Shown piece after piece: positions 17,138 through 25,296 of a stretch of 55,140 nucleotides of DNA. Both the position numbers and the translations under genes were made by a program. This stretch comes from JTS-RE9 sp964649195 (GTDB lineage Bacteria; Planctomycetota; Phycisphaerae; Phycisphaerales; Phycisphaeraceae). Position 1 is the stretch's first letter, and every line of letters begins with the position of its first letter. The stretch lies in NCBI GenBank assembly GCA_964649195.1, contig CAZYPK010000013.1:1-55140 (forward strand), written 5' to 3'. The notes beneath the pieces are model-generated. The model did no database searches and was not told the DNA's origin. It was given only the letters and a program-made list of their open reading frames with translations.

Positions 17138-17914
17138 ATGAATGATCTTTCACATTTTCCACGCAGGGTCGGCACCGGTCGAAAAACCCACGCTTTCACC
17201 GTGCCCGAACTGCTGGCGGTGGTCGCCATCATTGCGATCATCATTTCCATGCTGATGCCCAGCCTGGCGCGGGCCCGCTACGAGGCCAGCACGGCGGTGT
17301 GCATCGCCAATCGGCATTCGCTGGCGATGGCGATGGTCAATTACACGCCGGAGAACCGCGGCTTTTTCCCCAGGCACGATTTTTCCCCTTCCACCGGCAA
17401 GAACACCTGGGACGGCTCAAATCTCTTCCCCGACGCCATCCGTCATTACGGAGCGGAGGATTACCGCATCTGGGATTGCGCGGTCACGCCGCAGTTCGGC
17501 GTATTCGAGCACCTTCAGGGCAGGCCGAAGAACTTTGAGGATATGAAACTGGTGCTCAGATCCTCCTTCAACAACTTCTCGATTCTGCCGTTCGCCTATT
17601 GGGTGCCGCGACGGTCCGGCGGCGTCCTGTTCCCGTCCAACCAGGTCGATCCGACCGCCGGTCCCGACGGCTGGGCGATCCGCGTCGGCGGCGCCACCGC
17701 AACGGGAGTCAACAAGGAACTGCTTCCCCTCCTCACCGACTACGCCTTCATGCCGACGAACGTCGCCGCCAACTGGAAAAACGTCACCGGCACCCACCGC
17801 TGGCGCAACGAGCCGGAGGCCCTGATCATCGCCTTCATCGACGGCCACGTCGAACGTCGCCCGGCCCCTTCGATCATCCGCCGCTTCTCAGGCAGTTGCC
17901 AAAATTTCTACTGA
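17138..17914 (+). CDS. Prepilin-type N-terminal cleavage/methylation domain protein (pseudopilin)
   Basis: 258 aa, Planctomycete type II secretion pseudopilin-like. The prepilin motif is AFTVPELLAVVAIIAII (about residues 20-36), with Ala instead of the usual Gly before the cleavage point and the conserved Glu5. After the helix come MPSLARARYEASTAVCIANRHSLAMAM and, near the end, ALIIAFIDGHVERR, typical of these proteins. The ribosome site is GAAAGG. It sits between two PEP-CTERM genes, which suggests a surface or secretion role (inference). The C-terminal CQNFY is not conserved to my knowledge. Confidence 0.82.
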   Translation: MNDLSHFPRRVGTGRKTHAFTVPELLAVVAIIAIIISMLMPSLARARYEASTAVCIANRHSLAMAMVNYTPENRGFFPRHDFSPSTGKNTWDGSNLFPDAIRHYGAEDYRIWDCAVTPQFGVFEHLQGRPKNFEDMKLVLRSSFNNFSILPFAYWVPRRSGGVLFPSNQVDPTAGPDGWAIRVGGATATGVNKELLPLLTDYAFMPTNVAANWKNVTGTHRWRNEPEALIIAFIDGHVERRPAPSIIRRFSGSCQNFY

Positions 17915-18007
17915 CCGATCCCGGCATCGTTGTCCGATGCCGTCGAATCTCGATCCGTGTGTTGGTTGCATCCTTCCATCTTTCCATTCGGAAAAGGAGA
18001 ATTGAAA

Positions 18008-19477
18008 ATGGTTTCTTTCCGCACTTTTGGTCGTTTTTCCCGCACGATTCCGGGAATCTTCCTCTTTGTGGCCGCGCTTTTGCTGGGGGGGGGTAAAACT
18101 ACCTATGGCCTCACCGTTCTGGTCAGCGATGACTTCAACGACAACTCGCTGAACCCGGCGCTGTGGACCGTGGGCAACTGGACCAGCACCGTCCCGGCGC
18201 GCAGCATCAACAACAACGTCGTCGAGCAGAACCAGCGGATCGAGATCACCCATGCCGCCAAGCTCATCACGGTCGGCGACTTCGCGCCCGGCGCACAGCC
18301 CGAAGCCGGCCTCCAGATCACCGGGCGCGTCACCTTCGCCACCAACTTCGAAGCCTTCCGCATCCTGACCCGCAGCGATGGCATCACCCCCAACCCGTCG
18401 GATTTCGGCTCCGTGCAGACCGGCGTCGAGTTCGCCTTCGACAACGCCAACAACATGACCATCAACGGCATAGGCGGCGCGGTCATCACCGGGCTGACCA
18501 ACAACGGCAATGTCCCCAAAGCCACCGGCGAAACCTACGACTTCTTCGTCCGCGACGACGGCACCAACCTCACCTTCACCATGACCCAGGTCGGCGGCTC
18601 CAAGCAGCGAACCGTCACCGCCGCCAGCGTCTTCGCACCCGCCGTCAACAAGATCGTGATGCACAACCGCGAGAACAGCGACGGCAATCACACCCTCTTC
18701 CTCGATGATGTCACCATCGCCTCGCCTTCCTCGCTGGCCACGACCACGCCCGGCTTCGAGGTCAAGCTTCACGACAACTTCAACGACAATTCCCTCGACG
18801 CCTCCAAGTGGAATGTCAACCTGGTCACCAACACCCAAAGCCCGGCGGGCACCACGACCTTCAGCGAGTCCAGCGGCCGGGCGAACCTCCAGAACCGCGC
18901 CTACCTGAGCACGGTGGAGCAGTTCGACCCGCTGGCCCTGGGCGGACTGGAAGTGGCCGGCCAGGTGTCGCTGACCACCGCCAGCAGCCGCGGCGTCATC
19001 GTCGTGCGATCCGACGCCACGCCGAACACGGGCTTCTTCGGCATGCCCCGCAACGGCATCGCCTTCACTTTGAACGGCGATGGCGCAGGCCTGCTGCAAG
19101 CGCATCAGTACGTCAACGGCGTCGAAACGAACCTGGGGTCCCTCGCCGTCAGCATCATCACCGGCGAACTCTACGACTTCCTTCTCACCGATGACGGCAC
19201 CAACCTCGTCTTCACCATCACCCAGGTCGGCGGCGACACCACCACCGGCACCCTCGCCGTCACCAGCGGCATCGACTTCGCGCAGGATTTCGTCCTCTTC
19301 ACCACGCGAGAGTTCAGCCAAAGCGCGAATCGCTCCGCCTTCTTCGACAACATTTTCATCAGCGCCCCTGCCGCGGCGATCCCCGAACCGGCCTCGCTCT
19401 CCCTGCTGGCGATGGCGTCCATGTCCGTTCTCGCAACGCGCCGCCGGCGTCAGTGCGCGATGGGGGCGAAAGGGTGA
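18008..19477 (+). CDS. PEP-CTERM protein with a duplicated domain
   Basis: 489 aa; ribosome site AGGAGA. Signal-peptide hydrophobic core IPGIFLFVAALLL, then GGGK encoded by a G9 run (18085-18093). Two tandem copies of a roughly 200-residue beta-rich domain: the first begins SDDFNDNSLNPALWTVGNW, the second HDNFNDNSLDASKWNVNLV. Both contain DFFVRDDGTNLTFTMTQVGG or DFLLTDDGTNLVFTITQVGG. The fold is probably lectin/glucanase-like (LamG-type, inferred). The C-terminus IPEPASLSLLAMASMSVLA plus TRRRR is the PEP-CTERM signal. Followed by an unusual terminator. Confidence 0.88.
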   Translation: MVSFRTFGRFSRTIPGIFLFVAALLLGGGKTTYGLTVLVSDDFNDNSLNPALWTVGNWTSTVPARSINNNVVEQNQRIEITHAAKLITVGDFAPGAQPEAGLQITGRVTFATNFEAFRILTRSDGITPNPSDFGSVQTGVEFAFDNANNMTINGIGGAVITGLTNNGNVPKATGETYDFFVRDDGTNLTFTMTQVGGSKQRTVTAASVFAPAVNKIVMHNRENSDGNHTLFLDDVTIASPSSLATTTPGFEVKLHDNFNDNSLDASKWNVNLVTNTQSPAGTTTFSESSGRANLQNRAYLSTVEQFDPLALGGLEVAGQVSLTTASSRGVIVVRSDATPNTGFFGMPRNGIAFTLNGDGAGLLQAHQYVNGVETNLGSLAVSIITGELYDFLLTDDGTNLVFTITQVGGDTTTGTLAVTSGIDFAQDFVLFTTREFSQSANRSAFFDNIFISAPAAAIPEPASLSLLAMASMSVLATRRRRQCAMGAKG

Positions 19478-19499
19478 GCGAATATGGACGAACGGCCCG

Positions 19500-19573
19500 G
19501 CGTAAGCTGGCCGGTTTCCCGGACAATCCTTGAAAAACAAAAGAAACGGCCAGCTTACGCTGGCCGTTTTTTT
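19500..19573 (+). terminator. Terminator with a competing upstream arm
   Basis: Terminator hairpin 19546-19567: arms ACGGCCAGC / GCTGGCCGT, loop TTAC, then T7. A second, upstream sequence GCGTAAGCTGGCCGGTTTC (19500-19518) can pair with GAAACGGCCAGCTTACGC (19543-19560), which would consume the terminator's 5' arm. The remaining 147 bp before the repeat at 19721 has no gene. Confidence 0.8.
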
Positions 19574-19720
19574 CAAATGTGTCTGCCCTGATGGGGTCGA
19601 AAGAGCGTGCTCCACGGCGCCGTCCAGGGCCGTTTAATTCCTGGTTGACATGCGGGCTGAAATCACAAATCGCAATCACCAAATCTCAAACAGGCTCCAA
19701 TGCCAAAGAAAAAAGGCGTC

Positions 19721-19804
19721 GGGTGGCTGGGGCGGAGTCTTCGACGCCCCGGCGCCCTGCTGTTTCATCGGGCCGGGGCTTCGCGGACTCAGCCCCAGCC
19801 ACCC
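19721..19804. repeat. Short copy of the GGGTGGCTGGGGC inverted-repeat element
   Basis: 84 bp, GGGTGGCTGGGGCGGAGTC ... CAGCCCCAGCCACCC, lacking the TTCAG-rich centre. It lies 120 bp upstream of tRNA-Thr. The 447-bp stretch 19478-19924 holds the terminator, this copy and the tRNA promoter region. Confidence 0.8.
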
Positions 19805-19924
19805 GGATTCAAACTGAGTCACTACCGATTTTTCCAACGAAGGCGGAACGGAGAACCAAACGGCCCTGACGAGCCGCCTGATCGAATTGATTCCGCACGG
19901 ATTCCCGCCGATAATGCCCGTGAC

Positions 19925-19997
19925 GCCACCTTAGCTCAGTTGGCAGAGCAGCGGTTTTGTAAACCGCAGGTCGCCGGTTCAAATCCGGCAGGTGGCT
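19925..19997 (+). tRNA. tRNA-Thr (anticodon UGU)
   Basis: 73 nt. Acceptor GCCACCT / AGGTGGC, discriminator T, D arm TAGCTCAGTTGGCAGAGCA, anticodon stem GCGGT / ACCGC with loop TTTGTAA (UGU at 34-36), T arm GCCGGTTCAAATCCGGC. No encoded CCA. Its 3' half is the attachment core of the integrative element. Confidence 0.97.
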
Positions 19998-21384
19998 TTG
20001 AAAATGCCCTTCTCGGCGCTGATTCGTCCATCATCACTCTCTTTGAATCCGTCGTTGTATCCGTCGCGCGCCCCGAAATGCGCCCCGCGGATGCGATGCC
20101 ATCGGCGGAAGTCGCCGGCGAGACAGGTGCTGCGTCATATGTTCCGGTTGCCGTCACTCGTTGGCTCTCATTGTCGAGCGTTGGCAACTTCGCCACGGCA
20201 GCCGCCTCGTCCGCTTTGAAGGCGTGGGTGTATCGATCCATCGTGAGCGTGATGGTTGAGTGGCGCATGATGCGCTGAATGAGCTTGGGGTGAACGCCCG
20301 CGGCCGAAAGCCAGGTGCCGCAGGTGTGGCGCAGGGCGTGGAAGTCCAGCACCTGACCGGCCTCATTCCTGAACGCGATGCCGGCATCCGCCAGGTCAGC
20401 CCGCAACATGTCGGCGGTTTCCAGGCTCGTCGGCATGGTGAACGCGGGCGCCTTGGGAGTCTTGTGTTGAAGGTGCGGCGCGAGGCGGCTCGCCGTTTCT
20501 GCCCGCAGCGGGATGATCGCCCCCTTGCTGTTCTTCGTGGCCGAGCGATCGACGGCCACGGCCGGTTCGTCGCCATGCAACTGAAAACTGCTCGCGGTCA
20601 GGCTCATGAGTTCCGATGCACGCAAGCCGGTTTCAACGGCAAGACGGTAGAGCAGCGATCGCTCGTATCCTGTCATGCCGAAGCGCTCGATGCCGGTGCG
20701 ATCAGTGATGTCGATCAGCGTGCGGATCTCTTCGATCGATGCGGCGCGTCGCACAATGCGCCGTTTCGCTTCAACCTTGTCCCTGGGAATCGGTGTCAGA
20801 TGAGCCACCGGAGACTGAGCGATTCGCCCTTCCTTCACAGCCCATGCCGCGAAGCCCTTGATGGCGACAAGATAGTGATTGCGAGTCTGCGGCGTCGCCT
20901 CGCGGCTTTCGACTCGCCTGCCGTTCACCATGCGTCCGCCGGCCCGCAGCGATCCGATGAAGGAGGACACGCCGGCCCCGGTCACATCGGACCAGTAAGT
21001 CGCGTTGCAGCCTTCGAGAATTTGGCGGAGACGGTGGACGACAAGTGCGACAGCCTTGTCCGTGCTGCCGCGCGATGAGAGAACGGCTTCATAGTCCGCC
21101 AGGTGCGTTTTCAACGGCTTGTTTTGCACGTCGAGCAAACCCCACTCGGCCAGGCGCTCACGCAGGTCGGGGCGAAGGCTCTGGAAGTAAGGCGGCAGAT
21201 GCGATGCGAGCCACGCCGACCGGCCCGCGCGGTGATGCACCAGGGCTTCGATGTTCCGCGCCAGTTCCCGACTGCCGTCCGCATTCTTGAATGCCGGCAT
21301 CTGTCGCGGAAGATCGAGGTGATCGCGGCCTGAAATCGTCCAGGTTTTGCGCGAACGGTCTTTCTTGTAAGCTCGCCAGGCCAT
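19936..21384 (-). CDS. int: Tyrosine recombinase (integrase)
   Basis: 482 aa. SAM-like core-binding domain at about 80-190 (TRNHYLVAIKGFAAWAVKEGRI), then the catalytic domain: Arg in VETGLRASELMSL, Lys in TKNSKGAIIPL, HxxR in DFHALRHTCGTWLS, His in RIMRHSTITLTMDR, and nucleophile Tyr in DRYTHAF. Ribosome site AAAGGAGG. The last residues (GFEPATCGLQNRCSAN) are read antisense through the attL core and tRNA-Thr, so the C-terminus depends on the integration state. It catalyses integration at, and excision from, tRNA-Thr. Last gene of the left operon that starts at 24744. Confidence 0.95.
   Translation of the reverse strand: MAWRAYKKDRSRKTWTISGRDHLDLPRQMPAFKNADGSRELARNIEALVHHRAGRSAWLASHLPPYFQSLRPDLRERLAEWGLLDVQNKPLKTHLADYEAVLSSRGSTDKAVALVVHRLRQILEGCNATYWSDVTGAGVSSFIGSLRAGGRMVNGRRVESREATPQTRNHYLVAIKGFAAWAVKEGRIAQSPVAHLTPIPRDKVEAKRRIVRRAASIEEIRTLIDITDRTGIERFGMTGYERSLLYRLAVETGLRASELMSLTASSFQLHGDEPAVAVDRSATKNSKGAIIPLRAETASRLAPHLQHKTPKAPAFTMPTSLETADMLRADLADAGIAFRNEAGQVLDFHALRHTCGTWLSAAGVHPKLIQRIMRHSTITLTMDRYTHAFKADEAAAVAKLPTLDNESQRVTATGTYDAAPVSPATSADGIASAGRISGRATDTTTDSKRVMMDESAPRRAFSKPPAGFEPATCGLQNRCSAN
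19951..20000. repeat. attL core (50-bp direct repeat)
   Basis: Identical over 50 bp to 38406-38455. It covers the anticodon arm through the 3' end of tRNA-Thr plus TTG. Integration therefore restored a complete tRNA gene at the left end. Confidence 0.95.
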
Positions 21385-21414
21385 GGTCAGCCTCCTTTGC
21401 CGTGATTGGTGATC

Positions 21415-21729
21415 TTAGCCGCGCAGTCGCTGCCATTGTTCGCGCGACGGCATCCCGGCTTCCGCCCATGCACGCAGTTCGGCCAGAGGGAAGCGGTGAC
21501 ATTTCGCGCCGAGCTTCACACCCATCGGCCCGATCTTGCCGGCGTCCAGAAGAGCGTAAAACATCGACCGGCTCACGCCGATGAGCGCGGCGGCTTGGTC
21601 CACATCAACGGCGATCGGCTCGATGGCGCAACGAGCTTGACCGCTTCGCCTGCTTGATTTTGATGATGCGATCGCCGTCGGCGAAAGTGCCGGTGATTGA
21701 TCCGTGACATGATCGATGATCTGGTTCAT
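21415..21729 (-). CDS. AlpA/excisionase-like HTH protein
   Basis: 104 aa. The central motif DVDQAAALIGVSRSMFYALLDAGKIGPMGVKLGAKCHRFPLAELRAW is a MerR-like winged helix of the AlpA/Xis type: helix-turn-helix followed by a wing with the basic R-F-P step. The N-terminal 35 residues look disordered. It ends 30 bp before int and is probably the recombination directionality factor or an int regulator (inference from family and position). Confidence 0.8.
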   Translation of the reverse strand: MNQIIDHVTDQSPALSPTAIASSKSSRRSGQARCAIEPIAVDVDQAAALIGVSRSMFYALLDAGKIGPMGVKLGAKCHRFPLAELRAWAEAGMPSREQWQRLRG

Positions 21730-21766
21730 GGTGTTGCGTCCTTGCCCGCCGACTGGTGAGCGTCAT

Positions 21767-22537
21767 TCACTTCAAGCCCGCCGCCTGGCCGGTCATGCGG
21801 AGGAACAGTTCGCTTTCAGCCAGCACATCCAGCAGCGCGTAGCCGATGAGGGCATCGTGCTGGCCGGTGCGGTAAAGCTGCGGGGCCATCGCGCCGTCCG
21901 CGGTCGTCTTGTGGTTGGGGATGCCGAACTCTTCGAGCAGATCCGCCAGGGCGATGAAGCACTCCCCCTTGGCCACGGAGAAGCGGCGGCCGTACTCGGT
22001 CATGGTGTCGTACACCGCCTGGCCGCGGTCGAGCAGCGCCGCCGGCGGGCGGACGCCGTGGCGGGCGTAAGCCCAGCGGAGCTTGCGGAGATCGAAGTGG
22101 GTGATGTTGTGGCCGACGAGCGGCGTGTCGGGCGTCATGCGGGCATCGAGCAGGTTGCGCAGGGCGATGAGCATGGCGGTGGCGTCCGTGAATCCTTCGA
22201 CGAGTCCGCCGTGAATCATCCTCGGCTCGTGGGCATTGCACGTGTGCAGCGCCCGCAGTTCGGTGTCGCTTCGCAGGCTGATGACCACGATCGGCGCTTC
22301 ATCGAGCAAAGCCAGCTTGTCGAGCCTGGCCTTGAACGCCTCGGCGATGCGGTTGCCGGCGGTCTCCGGCTTCCAGGTGCCGCGCGTCAGCGAGTCGGGG
22401 CGGTAGGCCAGGGCGACGGTGCGCTCGGCATCATCGGGCCGTCCATCGGCGGTCTCGATGTCGAGAGCGAGATACCCGTACGGTGCCGGCGGATTCGCCA
22501 GTGCCGGAGGAGGCGGCAATGTGAGTGTGGCGTTCAT
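21767..22537 (-). CDS. DEDD-family 3'-5' exonuclease (PolB-exonuclease-like)
   Basis: 256 aa. Exo I GYLALDIETAD (Asp26, Glu28), Exo II in PLVGHNITHFDLRKLRWAY, Exo III-like YALLD near residue 243, in the order expected of DEDDy exonucleases. No polymerase domain is attached, so it is a stand-alone exonuclease, consistent with DNA replication or recombination of the element. Same operon as int. Confidence 0.8.
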   Translation of the reverse strand: MNATLTLPPPPALANPPAPYGYLALDIETADGRPDDAERTVALAYRPDSLTRGTWKPETAGNRIAEAFKARLDKLALLDEAPIVVISLRSDTELRALHTCNAHEPRMIHGGLVEGFTDATAMLIALRNLLDARMTPDTPLVGHNITHFDLRKLRWAYARHGVRPPAALLDRGQAVYDTMTEYGRRFSVAKGECFIALADLLEEFGIPNHKTTADGAMAPQLYRTGQHDALIGYALLDVLAESELFLRMTGQAAGLK

Positions 22538-22593
22538 GGGTTGAGCCTCGTGTCATGTGTGGTGGTGAATTGCCCCCGGGTTCCCTTCGCGTT

Positions 22594-23433
22594 TTATTCG
22601 TCGGTTGCGTTCAATTGCTGCGCCGGAATCAGGCTCAGCTTCTCCCACAACACCGGCAGCACGTCGTCCTTCTCATACCGCACTTCGTGGCTTTCATCGT
22701 CCTGATCCATCTGCACGAAAGCGCCGTGCCGCCCGACTTCGACGATGGTGCCGAAGTGGGGACCATCGCCCTCGAACATGAAATGACACGCCATCCCCGG
22801 CTGGGCGGCGATGCTTGCCGCGATTTCATGACCGACCTGTTTGCCCGGGATCATCGGAACCCACCGCTCTCCTTTGGCCTCCTCCTCCAGGAAAATGCCG
22901 TAGAACTCGGCCATGTCGCGGTACAGGAGGTTCGCCGCGTCATCGACTTTCAGGCGAAGCTTGCGGTAATCGTCGAAACGCGGACACGTCGGCAGCGCGT
23001 TGATCAGTCTCTCGGCCCTCAAGGTCGCGGCCAGCGCCTCGGCGAAGTGGGCCGCATTTCCTTCGGGGATTTCGATGTGGGTGTCCTGGATGCCGACGCC
23101 GCCGACGAAGCGCCGGCCGGGTGATCGTTGAGGCGCCACAAGGGCGTCATCGACATCCGCCGCCTGCGGCACCACGATGGCGTCCTCGATCTCCACCGCC
23201 TGCGGCTCGCCATCCAGGTCCGTGTAGCCGAGAGTCTTGCCACCGACGGAGGTGATGTAGCCGATGACCTTGGGAGCGACTTGGGCGGTTTCCTCGATCC
23301 ATCGCCGATCGATGACCATGTTGCCGACCTGCGGGGCGGGCTTCGCCGCCGGCTTGGATGCGTCGGGCTGGCGCGTTGTTCGTGGTGACTGTTTCGCGCG
23401 ATCTTTGCTCTTGCGGTTCACGGTTGCCTGCAT
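22594..23433 (-). CDS. Element protein of unknown function (279 aa)
   Basis: Start MQATVNRKSKDRAKQSP after GGAGAG; the longer frame to 23739 overlaps the next gene. Basic disordered N-terminus (about 1-50). A small beta domain follows (IDRRWIEETAQVAPKVIGYITSVGGKTLGYTDLDGEPQAVEI), then a helical part and a C-terminal domain with a barrel-like ACHFMFEGDGPHFGTIVEVGRHGAFVQMDQDDESHEV. No known motif recognised. It lies between the exonuclease and the Gly-rich gene, so a DNA metabolism role is possible. Confidence 0.7.
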   Translation of the reverse strand: MQATVNRKSKDRAKQSPRTTRQPDASKPAAKPAPQVGNMVIDRRWIEETAQVAPKVIGYITSVGGKTLGYTDLDGEPQAVEIEDAIVVPQAADVDDALVAPQRSPGRRFVGGVGIQDTHIEIPEGNAAHFAEALAATLRAERLINALPTCPRFDDYRKLRLKVDDAANLLYRDMAEFYGIFLEEEAKGERWVPMIPGKQVGHEIAASIAAQPGMACHFMFEGDGPHFGTIVEVGRHGAFVQMDQDDESHEVRYEKDDVLPVLWEKLSLIPAQQLNATDE

Positions 23434-23521
23434 GATGCACTCTCCGGGAAAATGGGGAAGGTTCTGCATGCGGCGGCCAACAGCGGCCACCGCGGGATTG
23501 ATGCGGTTGGATCTCGCTCGC

Positions 23522-24013
23522 TCACCACTGGCGTCCGTAGCCGCCGAAGCGGCGTCCGCCGCCGTAGCCACCGCCGCCACCCTGGCCGCCATATCCGCCG
23601 CCGCCCTGTTGCCCGCCCCAGCCGTTCTGGCGGGGCTGGAAGGCCTGCACGGGCCAAGCTTGGGCAATGGCCTGGGCGAGGGCCTGGACGCCGCCAGGGC
23701 TTGCGTATTGGGCGGGAATGGGAAACGCGAGATGGCCACTCACTTCGCGGCCGTCGGGCAGGGGGATCGAGACGCGGACATGCAACTCCGTCGGCAGGGG
23801 CATCGCCTGCTGCCCGCCGGCCGGGGCCATTGTGAACCCGTTGTTCACCGGCGGGGCGAATCCGCTCGCCGGCGTGAAGCCGATGGGCTGCTGGGCCACG
23901 GCCTGCGGTGCCAGTCCGGGGGGGCCTCCGGGGGCGGGGGCGAGCTGCGCCATTCGCTGGGCGAGCATGGCGTCGATCGTCTTCGCAAGGTCGGTCGTTT
24001 CGGTCGGGGTCAT
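23522..24013 (-). CDS. Gly-rich element protein (163 aa)
   Basis: Starts MTPTETTDLAKTIDAMLAQR after AGGAGA. Pro/Ala-rich linker (30-85), a short beta-strand region (ELHVRVSIPLPDGREVSGHL), then a tail of GGGGYGGQGGGGGYGG and RRFGGYGRQW. The Gly-Tyr-Arg tail resembles nucleic-acid-binding or phase-separating tails, but this is inference; there is no OB-fold motif and no acidic SSB tip. Part of the left operon. Confidence 0.7.
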   Translation of the reverse strand: MTPTETTDLAKTIDAMLAQRMAQLAPAPGGPPGLAPQAVAQQPIGFTPASGFAPPVNNGFTMAPAGGQQAMPLPTELHVRVSIPLPDGREVSGHLAFPIPAQYASPGGVQALAQAIAQAWPVQAFQPRQNGWGGQQGGGGYGGQGGGGGYGGGRRFGGYGRQW

Positions 24014-24105
24014 GGGGAAGTCTCCTGGATGGGGGTGAGTGTGGTGGTGATGGAGCATCGCGGACCGGGCCGGGGGCAACCGGCCAGTTCCGGGTTCGGG
24101 TTCGG

Positions 24106-24744
24106 TCAGTCCTTCTCCACGTCGTACACGGCGATCAGCCTGCCATCGATGCGCAGCACCTCGGCGAGGCGGCCGGCGACTTCGATCTCGATGTCGTCGT
24201 CCTCGTTGCCGGTGATGCCGGCGGCGACCTCGGCGGTGAACGTCGCGGGCAGGTCGAAGCCGTCCTCGTCGGTGATCTCGATGGTGATCTCGTCTTGGTC
24301 GAGGGTGAAGTTCTCCGGGTCGCGCATGGCCTGTCGGTCGTGGCGGCCCAAGCGGCAGGCGGGGGAGACGGTCAGGGCCTTGGCCAGATCGCGGTCGGAC
24401 CACAGGCCATCCATGCGGGCATCGGGGCGGAACACGCCGTACGCGGCGAGCCGGCCGACGGCCTCCGCGCGGATGGCGGACCAGCCGGCGATGAGCCTGG
24501 CGCGGACGGTCTGGCGGACGATGGCGGGCGAGTCGGCCAGCAGCGTGCGGAGCGCGGCAAGCTGCGCCTTGATGGCGGCGATGCCGGCGATGACCTGCTG
24601 CCGGGCCTCGCGCTCGACGGCCTGCGACCGGGCTTCCACGCGGGCGGCGATGACCGCCCGGTCAAACACCGCCGGCTGATGGGCGTTCACCGTGTTGACG
24701 ATGGCGGAGGCGTCGGTGGCTTGGCGGGTGGTGATGGGGTGCAT
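24106..24744 (-). CDS. Element protein of unknown function (212 aa), first gene of left operon
   Basis: MHPITTRQATDASAIVNTVN after GGAG. Helical, Ala/Arg-rich N-terminal two thirds (AVEREARQQVIAGIAAIKAQLAALRTLL, coiled-coil-like). Acidic C-terminal beta domain (LDQDEITIEITDEDGFDLPATFT). First gene after the promoter at 24788-24815. No family recognised. Confidence 0.7.
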   Translation of the reverse strand: MHPITTRQATDASAIVNTVNAHQPAVFDRAVIAARVEARSQAVEREARQQVIAGIAAIKAQLAALRTLLADSPAIVRQTVRARLIAGWSAIRAEAVGRLAAYGVFRPDARMDGLWSDRDLAKALTVSPACRLGRHDRQAMRDPENFTLDQDEITIEITDEDGFDLPATFTAEVAAGITGNEDDDIEIEVAGRLAEVLRIDGRLIAVYDVEKD

Positions 24745-24778
24745 GGTGGCGGCTCCGGTACGTTTGATTTTCGCTGTC

Positions 24779-24866
24779 TTGACAAACTATACTGAAACAC
24801 GAATATGTTTGTCAACCCAAATATAGGATTCGTGTAGAAAAATTATTTGGTTGCTATACTGCTCTC
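24779..24866. promoter_or_regulatory. Divergent promoter/operator between left operon and HTH gene
   Basis: On the minus strand TTGACA (24815-24810) and TATAGT (24793-24788) are 16 nt apart edge to edge, a near-consensus sigma-70-type promoter for the left operon. The -35 lies in an inverted repeat TTGACAAAC (24779-24787) / GTTTGTCAA (24807-24815). A second dyad ACACGAAT (24797-24804) / ATTCGTGT (24828-24835) overlaps it. On the plus strand TATACT (24855-24860) is only 6 bp before the ATG at 24867, so the HTH gene is probably made from a leaderless transcript. Confidence 0.75.
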
Positions 24867-25103
24867 ATGGAAAATGATCTGCTGACCGCTGCACAAGCTG
24901 CCGAGGCCATCGGGGCGACTCCTGAGTGGATTTATTCCCTCATCCGTCGCAAGCGGCTATCCGCCGAACGCTTCGGACGAGCCTGGATGATCCGCCGGAA
25001 GGACCTGCTGGCCTTGGAACCGGGGCAACCTGGTCGTCCGCCGGCATCGCAGCCGGTCGAGCCGAAGTCTGCGGCGAAGCGGCCCCGCAAGTCTCGCCCC
25101 TGA
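24867..25103 (+). CDS. Small HTH (MerR/AlpA-type) regulator
   Basis: 78 aa: LLTAAQAAEAIGATPEWIYSLIRRKRLSAERFGRAWMIRRKDLLAL is a helix-turn-helix-17 (excisionase-like) domain, followed by a Pro/Lys/Arg tail. Transcribed divergently from the left operon across the paired operator, so it is the best candidate for the regulator of that promoter (inference). There is no ribosome site because the -10 is 6 bp upstream. Its 3' half is overlapped antisense by the gene at 24940-25296. Confidence 0.75.
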   Translation: MENDLLTAAQAAEAIGATPEWIYSLIRRKRLSAERFGRAWMIRRKDLLALEPGQPGRPPASQPVEPKSAAKRPRKSRP

Positions 25104-25296
25104 CCGGCGGCGAACGCTCGCCAGGCGTCCGCTCCTGCTCCGGCTTCACCTCAGCCAGTTCAATGCACCTGAATCCCAGATCACGCCACAGCCGCTTGAG
25201 GGCGAGCTTGAGCCGGTAAGGGCCATCGCGCCACCCCGCCGGATCGGCATGGGCTTCGAGCGTCAACCGCACTGTGAAGCGCCGCTCGCCTCTCAT
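24940..25296 (-). CDS. Small element protein, antisense-overlapping the HTH gene
   Basis: 118 aa. It starts at an ATGA overlap with the stop of the upstream gene (25293), strong support for translation. MRGERRFTVRLTLEAHADPAGWRDGPYRLKLALKRLWRDLGFRCIEL is a compact basic domain. The C-terminal half is Pro/Ser/Arg-rich and overlaps the convergent HTH gene by 164 bp. Function unknown. The true length could be shorter in effect if only the N-terminal part is functional. Confidence 0.6.
   Translation of the reverse strand: MRGERRFTVRLTLEAHADPAGWRDGPYRLKLALKRLWRDLGFRCIELAEVKPEQERTPGERSPPVRGETCGAASPQTSARPAAMPADDQVAPVPRPAGPSGGSSRLVRSVRRIAACDG

Noticed and set aside
10179..19804. Insertion sequences
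   Set aside because: The repeats are too short to encode a transposase and none is encoded nearby; they are reported as repeats only.
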